Under the pieces are notes generated by a model. It was not told where the DNA came from and ran no database searches. It saw nothing but the letters and a program-made list of their open reading frames with translations. 40,909 bases of DNA, from contig PBLJ01000039.1 in NCBI GenBank assembly GCA_002721705.1, positions 5,045 to 45,953 of the forward strand. The letters run 5' to 3'. The position numbers and the translations under genes are program-made. This document shows positions 35,569 through 40,909 of this stretch, piece after piece. How positions within the stretch are numbered: position 1 is the first letter of the stretch; every line of letters begins with the position of its first letter. This stretch comes from Opitutia bacterium (GTDB lineage: Bacteria; Verrucomicrobiota; Verrucomicrobiia; Opitutales; Seribacteraceae).

Positions 35569-38235
35569 ATGGAAGAAATTTCAGAACGCCTGATCCCAAC
35601 AAATATTACGGAGATCATGCAGACGGCTTACATCGATTACTCGATGTCAGTCATCGTCAGTCGTGCTCTCCCCGACGTTCGCGACGGCTTCAAGCCCGTT
35701 CAACGACGCGTCCTCTACGCCATGTTGAGGGAAGGCTTGCTCCACAATCGACCATACGACAAGTGCGCCGGCGTCGTCGGCGAAGTCCTGAAGAATTATC
35801 ACCCACACGGAGATGGATCCGTTTACGACACGCTGGTGCGAATGGCGCAAGCATGGGTGATGCGCTACCCACTTGTGGACGGGCAGGGAAATTTCGGTTC
35901 CGTCGATGGAGATTCCGCCGCCGCCTATCGATACACCGAATGCCGCTTGACTCGTATTGCGGAAGAGATGTTGCGCTATATCGACGAAGACACGGTGGAT
36001 TTCGCCCCTAACTACAAGGAAAGCGCCACTGAGCCCACTGTTCTGCCTGCTTCTTTGCCCAACCTCTTGATGAATGGTTCAACGGGCATCGCCGTGGGAA
36101 TGACAACCAACATACCACCGCACAATCTTGGTGAGATCATCGACGCCACCTGCGCCTTGATCGACAATCCCGCCATCTCCATCGATGAACTGATGCACCA
36201 TCTTCCAGGTCCTGACTTCCCCTCCGGAGGTAGCATTGCAGGCACCTCGGGCATTCACTCCTACATGCACACCGGACGAGGTATTGTTCGCATGCGTGGC
36301 TCGATGGAAGTCGAAGAACTGCCCAGTGGCAGGCAGCAAATCGTCATCACTGCAATTCCTTACAACACGAATAGGGCCACCTTGGTCACCCGAATTGCCG
36401 AACTCGTGAAAGACAAGTTGCTGGATGGCGTCAGCGACCTCCGTGACGAGTCCACGGAAACTACCCGCATCGTAGTCGAATTGAAAATGGGGGAAATCGA
36501 ACGAGTAACCATCAACAAGCTTTATAAGATGACCGCCCTGGAAAGCTCTTTTGGTGTCATTCTGCTCGCGATCGACAAACGTCGACCACGACAAATGAAC
36601 ATCAAGGAGATGATCGAATGCTACGTCGAACATCGACGGGAAGTCATTTATCGTCGTACCCAGTTTCGTCTACGTAAGGCGGAAGACCGAGCCCATATCC
36701 TGGAAGGCTACAAGATAGCTCTCGATAGCCTCGACGAATTCGTGCGAATCATCCGAGCCTCGGCAAACCGCAACGAGGCCAAGGAACGCCTGATGGAGAG
36801 ATTTCCAATCTCCGAACGACAGGCTAACGCCATACTCGACCTGCGTCTGTATCAGTTAACGGGTATGGAGCGCGAAAAAATTGAGGCGGAGTATGCAGAA
36901 TTAATGGCGCTCATTGAAGGGTTTCGTGAAATCCTCGGCAACGAAAGCCGGCTCTTGGAGGTCATCAAGGAAGAGTTGCTTGAAATGAAAGCCTCCTATC
37001 CCTCTGAACGGCGCTGCCTTATAACGGAAGCCGAGGGTGACTTGCGAATGGAAGATTTAATTCCCAATGATGGATGCGTCATTACGATCACCAAAAAAGG
37101 GTTTATCAAACGCACTTCAGTGGAAGAGTATCGTTCCCAACATCGTGGGGGAAAGGGAGTTATTGGCAGTGGCCAACGAGAAGAGGATCCCATTGACCAA
37201 CTTTTCACTGCCAATGCGCACGACACCATGATGTTCTTTATGAACAATGGCCGTGTTTACGTGGAGAAAGTATATGAAGTTCCTGAAGGCAAACGCGATT
37301 CCAAGGGCCGTAGCATCGTGAATCTGCTTCAGATGCAAAAAAACGAAAAAGTGGCGGCTATGATCTGCGTAGAGGATTTCGAGCAACCCGTTTCCCTCGT
37401 TCTCTGTACCAAAAATGGGGTAGTCAAGAAAACGCATCTGTCCGCTTATCGTAACCATCGCAAAGGTGGACTCATTGGAATCAACGTAGACGATGGCGAC
37501 ACCGTCATCGAAGCTCGCAAAACTACCGGCGACGACCATATTCTCATTCTCACGCACCACGGTAAAGGCCTTCGTTTTCATGAAAATCAGCTTCGTAACC
37601 AAGGGCGAGCCACCCGTGGCGTGCGAGGCATTCGACGCCGGGATGGCGATTACGTGGAATCCATGCTCGTAGTTGATGACGAACGCCTTCTTCTAATCGC
37701 CGGCTCTAACGGGCTCGGCATACGAACGGTTTTCTCCGCATTTCTTCCACGAGGCGGAGAAGGCGAAGACAATATGCCCCGCAAACGCGGTGGCTACGGA
37801 GTCATCGCTATGGACGCCAAGGCTCTCGCAGGAGCCTTGGCAGTCGACGAAGACGATGAAATCATGATGTTAACCAAAAAAGGACAGGCTATTCGTTGCC
37901 CTGTTCTCAATATTCGCGCTACCAACCGTGGAACTAAAGGCGTTAAACTCGTTGACCTCGCAAAAGGCGACAAACTCGTCGCAATCTCGCGCGTCGTCAA
38001 GATGCAGGAAGACGAAATTGGAGAAGACGAAAGCCAGCAGCCAAACGAAGACGATCAAGCTTTGGATCAAGAAAATCCGAGGGACACCAGCGAGGGGCTT
38101 GAAGAAAATCCCGAAGAAAGCACCGCAACTGAACCCGCGCCCGAGGATGCAGCCTTGGATGATTCTTCCGAAGAGAGCGTCCCGCAAGAAGATGCAGAGT
38201 CCGAAGAACCCTCTAAAAGCGATCCCCCGGAGTAA
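35569..38235 (+). CDS. gyrA: DNA gyrase subunit A
   Basis: GyrA is the DNA-cleaving and wrapping subunit. The catalytic Tyr122 is in RYTECRLT. Numbering at the quinolone-determining region matches E. coli: [10 protein letters not shown] spans 78-87, with Asp87 kept but Gly at position 83 instead of Ser. The GyrA-box of the C-terminal pinwheel is QHRGGKG (consensus QRRGGKG), and the beta-pinwheel repeats are complete to about residue 805. A further 80 residues form a very acidic, proline-containing tail, longer than in E. coli. Such tails are known to tune wrapping in some gyrases. Length is 888 residues. Confidence 0.97.
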   Translation: MEEISERLIPTNITEIMQTAYIDYSMSVIVSRALPDVRDGFKPVQRRVLYAMLREGLLHNRPYDKCAGVVGEVLKNYHPHGDGSVYDTLVRMAQAWVMRYPLVDGQGNFGSVDGDSAAAYRYTECRLTRIAEEMLRYIDEDTVDFAPNYKESATEPTVLPASLPNLLMNGSTGIAVGMTTNIPPHNLGEIIDATCALIDNPAISIDELMHHLPGPDFPSGGSIAGTSGIHSYMHTGRGIVRMRGSMEVEELPSGRQQIVITAIPYNTNRATLVTRIAELVKDKLLDGVSDLRDESTETTRIVVELKMGEIERVTINKLYKMTALESSFGVILLAIDKRRPRQMNIKEMIECYVEHRREVIYRRTQFRLRKAEDRAHILEGYKIALDSLDEFVRIIRASANRNEAKERLMERFPISERQANAILDLRLYQLTGMEREKIEAEYAELMALIEGFREILGNESRLLEVIKEELLEMKASYPSERRCLITEAEGDLRMEDLIPNDGCVITITKKGFIKRTSVEEYRSQHRGGKGVIGSGQREEDPIDQLFTANAHDTMMFFMNNGRVYVEKVYEVPEGKRDSKGRSIVNLLQMQKNEKVAAMICVEDFEQPVSLVLCTKNGVVKKTHLSAYRNHRKGGLIGINVDDGDTVIEARKTTGDDHILILTHHGKGLRFHENQLRNQGRATRGVRGIRRRDGDYVESMLVVDDERLLLIAGSNGLGIRTVFSAFLPRGGEGEDNMPRKRGGYGVIAMDAKALAGALAVDEDDEIMMLTKKGQAIRCPVLNIRATNRGTKGVKLVDLAKGDKLVAISRVVKMQEDEIGEDESQQPNEDDQALDQENPRDTSEGLEENPEESTATEPAPEDAALDDSSEESVPQEDAESEEPSKSDPPE

Positions 38236-38241
38236 GACCCC

Positions 38242-38898
38242 TTAACTTAAAAACAAATCTCCCTGACGCAGGTTGTCGCGTCGGTGTTGATCGGTTGCGC
38301 TGAGTTCGAGTAACCAATCAGTAGTTAGATCGTTCAGTTCAGCCAATTCGTCCAAGCGTATCAAAAGCAACGCCGAAGCCAACGCATCGTACAAAGCGCA
38401 ATGCGCCTTTCTCCTTTCCGGAGGACAATGGAGCTCACCCCATTCACTTAAGCGTTCTCCAAGGGCAAAAATCTTGATCAAGGTACTTAATCGATAATTT
38501 TCCAATCCTTTGTAAAGAAACGCATAAATACGATGCGTATCAATCCATGGACCCCAGGAAAACTTCTTTTGGCTCTTGTTCCAACGAGGATAGGGCCAAT
38601 ACCCCTTTAAGAGGTTGTCCTCAACGGATGCATGATGAGCTGCCATGGAACCCGTTGCTCGCAAATTGGAAAAGCGTTTCCACTCTTCCTCAAAAGGAGA
38701 AGCAGTTGAAATCATGTCGTGTTTAATTCCATGTACTCGAATCTCATCAGAAACCGGTTCCTGACGACCGCAACATAAACCAGTAGCTACAGACTGGAGT
38801 TTTCCCCTTGAAAGCGTTGCCACGCCATATTCGATGACACCGGTGCGTGCGTTGCCCTCAAAATCCAATACGTGAACTAATTTGTCTTTCCAGCGCAT
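38242..38898 (-). CDS. DEDDh 3'-5' exonuclease, DnaQ-like
   Basis: The 218-residue protein has the exonuclease fold of DnaQ/epsilon type. Exo I is VLDFEGN (Asp12, Glu14). Exo II is AHHASVEDNLL with its aspartate, and Exo III is HCALYDALASALLL with the His and Asp of the DEDDh class. A WIDTHRIYAFLYKGLENYRL segment between them is usual. It lacks polymerase or clamp-binding additions, so it is a stand-alone exonuclease of unknown target, acting in repair or RNA turnover. ATG 38898 is preferred to a TTG at 38940. It converges on gyrA with only six bases between the stops. Confidence 0.85.
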   Translation of the reverse strand: MRWKDKLVHVLDFEGNARTGVIEYGVATLSRGKLQSVATGLCCGRQEPVSDEIRVHGIKHDMISTASPFEEEWKRFSNLRATGSMAAHHASVEDNLLKGYWPYPRWNKSQKKFSWGPWIDTHRIYAFLYKGLENYRLSTLIKIFALGERLSEWGELHCPPERRKAHCALYDALASALLLIRLDELAELNDLTTDWLLELSATDQHRRDNLRQGDLFLS

Positions 38899-38968
38899 TG
38901 TTAAAACATTATTGCGTGTTGTTATAAGCGTGCTAGGCAACGAATTTCACCGTGTTACAACCTGAAAA

Positions 38969-39733
38969 ATGAAATTAGAGGAATTCAGTTCCTTTGTCCA
39001 AGAGCTATTGAAGGAAACTGGTCGTATCATCATCTCTCACTACTCGGACCAAAACCTACAAATCGAAAGCAAAGAGGATGCAACGCCCGTCACGCGAGCC
39101 GATCGAGAAGTGGAAGCATACCTGCGTAAAATAATCGAGAAAACCTATCCTCACCACGGCATAGTGGGGGAAGAATATGGCTCCATGAGCGAAAATGCCG
39201 AATACGTTTGGCTACTTGATCCGATTGACGGTACCCATTCGTTTGTTACCAAAGTGCCTTTGTTTGGGACAGTACTTTGCTTGAAGAAAAGAGGTGTGCC
39301 GCTGTTGGGGGCCATACATCAACCTATCATGAATTTATTAATGATTGGAGATGACAATCAAACCACCTTAAACGATCGGTTGGTAAAAGTTAGAACAACG
39401 GAAGAAATGGGGCGCTCTACCATACTTACCAGCGACGACCTGAACGCCCAACGACGTTTCGGAAAGGATAATTGGGAAAACCTAGTTAATAAAGCCGCAT
39501 TGTACAGGACTTGGGGCGACTGCTTTGGATACTTGTCGCTGGCATCAGGTAATGCCGACGTCATGATAGATCCAATTGTTAATCCATGGGATTTTCATGC
39601 AATGATTCCAATTATACGAGGAGCGGGTGGCATGATAACCGACCATAAGGGAAATGATGCCTTGAAAGGTAATTCAGTGATCGCAAGTAATCATAAATTG
39701 CACCCCTTGATTATTGATCATCTAGCAGGTTGA
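38969..39733 (+). CDS. Inositol monophosphatase family, probably histidinol-phosphatase
   Basis: The 254-residue protein has the lithium-sensitive phosphatase fold. Metal ligands are in GEEYG, in DPIDGT (84-89) and in NPWDFHA (Asp208). The GTHSF and WGDCFGY segments are as in HisN-type histidinol-phosphatases and 3'-phosphoadenosine phosphatases of the same family. I favour HisN because of the WGDCFGYLSLASG block and the lack of a long insertion. No other histidine gene is nearby, so this remains a family-level call. Its last 16 bases overlap the convergent hexapeptide transferase gene. Confidence 0.85.
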   Translation: MKLEEFSSFVQELLKETGRIIISHYSDQNLQIESKEDATPVTRADREVEAYLRKIIEKTYPHHGIVGEEYGSMSENAEYVWLLDPIDGTHSFVTKVPLFGTVLCLKKRGVPLLGAIHQPIMNLLMIGDDNQTTLNDRLVKVRTTEEMGRSTILTSDDLNAQRRFGKDNWENLVNKAALYRTWGDCFGYLSLASGNADVMIDPIVNPWDFHAMIPIIRGAGGMITDHKGNDALKGNSVIASNHKLHPLIIDHLAG

Positions 39734-40395
39734 CTACCAAGTCTATGTCCTGCGTATATTTGCCCCTCCCCCAGCCTACCTGAAAACGAAAGGGAAGGTG
39801 CTACTTTTGACTTTTTTTCAAGTATCGATCCTGGCATTAGTGTAGAGTTGCAACCCACTTCCGCATCGTCCGCAAGCATCGCTCCCAGCTTGCGCAAACC
39901 ACTTTTCTCAAGTCCATTTTGAGTTGGTGCCAAAACTTCTTTTTGATCAAACCGCAGGTTGGCTAAAATACAACCAGCACCAAGATGTACTCTATTACCT
40001 AAAATAGAGTCTCCTACATAATTAAAATGTGGTGTTTGAACGTTATCGAGTAGTAATGTATTTTTATACTCGCATGAATTACCTATTACACAGTTTTTGC
40101 CAAATATTACATTCTCCCTAATAAATACACCAGGCCTCAATTCACAGTTCTCACCAATGAATGCCGGCCCTCTAATCACACCATGACTCGGCAACTTGAC
40201 AGATGGATGCAAAAACACCTTTGATCCAATCTGCAAGCCTTTCGGAATCGTGTGATGAGGCAACCCGTGCACAAATGAGAAATCAGCCAAGGCAATCTTA
40301 ATCCTCTTGATCCATTCCCACGGCGGAATTCGATTAGGGAAATGATGAGCAAAAGGAAGAGATGTTGGGAAATCGAATAATTCCGAAGCCTTCAA
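39718..40395 (-). CDS. Hexapeptide-repeat (left-handed beta-helix) transferase, GlmU-like
   Basis: The protein is built mainly of isoleucine-rich hexapeptide turns (FLHPSVKL, PAFIGENCELRPGVFI, NVIFGKNCVIGNSCEYKN, NYVGDSILGNRVHLGAG) that form a left-handed beta-helix. Its layout resembles the C-terminal acetyltransferase half of GlmU, but it has no uridylyltransferase domain. It may acetylate a sugar-nucleotide; the substrate is unknown. The open frame reaches 40464 only by reading through tRNA-Gly, so its first 20 codons are not coding. I place the start at TTG 40395, giving KASELFDF after the first residue and 225 residues in all. No ATG exists between the tRNA and the core, and no ribosome binding site is visible. 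Confidence 0.78.
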   Translation of the reverse strand: MKASELFDFPTSLPFAHHFPNRIPPWEWIKRIKIALADFSFVHGLPHHTIPKGLQIGSKVFLHPSVKLPSHGVIRGPAFIGENCELRPGVFIRENVIFGKNCVIGNSCEYKNTLLLDNVQTPHFNYVGDSILGNRVHLGAGCILANLRFDQKEVLAPTQNGLEKSGLRKLGAMLADDAEVGCNSTLMPGSILEKKSKVAPSLSFSGRLGEGQIYAGHRLGSQPAR

Positions 40396-40403
40396 GAGGA
40401 AAA

Positions 40404-40479
<76 letters not shown>

Positions 40480-40501
40480 ACTAGTTTAGCTCTTTTTTTT
40501 C

Positions 40502-40619
40502 TCAGAGGAAACTAAACGCGTCAATCACAATCTGACCGAGAACCAGCTACAAAGGTTTGCAACTTCCGATTACGGCATGTAATTATCTATCCTATAATTA
40601 ATAGAATAATTTCCTCTGA
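40502..40619. repeat. Inverted repeat A, crossing repeat B
   Basis: TCAGAGGAAA (40502-40511) and TTTCCTCTGA (40610-40619) are 10-base perfect inverse complements. The left arm is 23 bases upstream of tRNA-Gly and the right arm is 11 bases before the predicted start of the last gene. It lies in the 150-base divergent promoter region. Confidence 0.6.
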
Positions 40620-40632
40620 CAGCAAACCTTTG
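40550..40632. repeat. Inverted repeat B, reaching the start codon of the last gene
   Basis: CAAAGGTTTGC (40550-40560) and GCAAACCTTTG (40622-40632) are 11-base perfect inverse complements. The right arm includes the predicted TTG start codon at 40630. Together with repeat A the order is A-B-A'-B', so the pairs cross. Confidence 0.6.
40593..40598 (+). promoter_or_regulatory. Possible -10 box for the last gene
   Basis: A perfect TATAAT lies 32 bases before the TTG at 40630. No good -35 box is found 16-18 bases upstream, so an activator or an extended element would be needed. If it is used, the transcript would contain only the right arms of repeats A and B. Confidence 0.4.
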
Positions 40633-40909
40633 CAAATCAATACCTTATCAATTACAGTTGTGTGTCGTGCCCTTATCTTCGCATTAGTAGCCAGCACAAC
40701 GCTTGCTCAGGAAGAGGAACCGCCCCTCCCGTATGATTCCGAAGAAGGAAATTCCTTTCATTATGCAAATAAATTGAAAGCTGCGGAAAGTGCTCTTCGT
40801 ATCGGATTGAGTGGCGTATCCATATCACTTTACGAGCAATTGCTCACCCAAACCAAGGAAACCGACCCAGAATACCAGAAATTATTGTTGGGATTGGCAT
40901 CGGCTCAAA
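40630..40909 (+). CDS. Secreted protein, possibly TPR, cut by the window end
   Basis: The reading frame is open from a TTG at 40630 to the window edge and gives 93 residues. It starts with a signal-peptide-like segment (about 11-27, VVCRALIFALVASTTLA, then QEEE). An acidic, proline-containing stretch follows. Helices with YANKLKAAESALRIGL and SLYEQLLTQ resemble the first TPR repeat of tetratricopeptide proteins. A GTG at 40660 is an alternative start. Neither has a ribosome binding site. The rest of the gene, and so its function, lies outside the window. Confidence 0.6.
   Translation, partial: MQINTLSITVVCRALIFALVASTTLAQEEEPPLPYDSEEGNSFHYANKLKAAESALRIGLSGVSISLYEQLLTQTKETDPEYQKLLLGLASAQ

Overview
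The window reads as a chromosomal segment of a free-living bacterium, most likely a member of Verrucomicrobiota close to Opitutae/Puniceicoccales. The pointers are a 94-residue coiled-coil protein and a 504-residue basic protein that resemble hypothetical proteins I associate with that phylum, a GlmU-like hexapeptide transferase, a Prc-type protease, and weak or absent Shine-Dalgarno sequences at many starts. This placement is inference from family resemblance. No phage, insertion sequence, integron or CRISPR array is visible, and the gene content is mostly housekeeping.

Layout. 1-1300: an Hsp20 chaperone converges on two tandem paralogous small membrane proteins of unknown function, which have a well-formed promoter. 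1405-6927: a tight plus-strand run, hrpB-yraN-zwf-opcA, with overlapping genes that joins RNA helicase and nuclease-fold functions to the entry of the oxidative pentose phosphate pathway. 6991-8954: a minus-strand comEC-like channel gene and a small coiled-coil gene. 9052-13860: rarA, a rhomboid protease and the Prc tail-specific protease. 13871-15830: prfA-prmC on the minus strand, a release factor followed by its glutamine methyltransferase. 15938-19337: a HAD phosphatase and a PD-(D/E)XK nuclease fused to a Rad3/DinG-like helicase. 19413-22194: pyrR-pyrB-pyrC, translationally coupled through ATGA overlaps, followed by a CPBP membrane protease and tsaE. 23390-24904: a large protein of unknown function. 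25077-25161: a tRNA-Leu whose anticodon reads AAG. 25198-26625: a MORN-like protein and the decayed copy of its C-terminal module.

26774-32516: a membrane-anchored J-protein, pyrD, an acidic hypothetical protein, hemB, a MIF-like tautomerase and an SLC13-type carrier with RCK_C domains. 32517-38235: a 473-base leader with a near-consensus promoter, then gyrB-gyrA. 38242-40909: a DEDDh exonuclease, an inositol/histidinol phosphatase, a hexapeptide acyltransferase placed directly behind tRNA-Gly(GCC), and the start of a secreted, possibly TPR, protein that runs off the window.

Functionally, pyrR, pyrB, pyrC and the separate pyrD cover much of de novo UMP synthesis. zwf and opcA supply NADPH. 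prfA, prmC, tsaE and the tRNAs serve translation. rarA, gyrA, gyrB and the helicase-nuclease serve DNA maintenance. I found no clear, complete novel system. The best leads are the paired small membrane proteins, the A34 tRNA-Leu, the tRNA-Gly-coupled transferase gene without an ATG, the crossed inverted repeats near 40500-40632, the iron-sulphur-less helicase-nuclease fusion, and a strong preference for C-ending codons before valine that generates ACGT.
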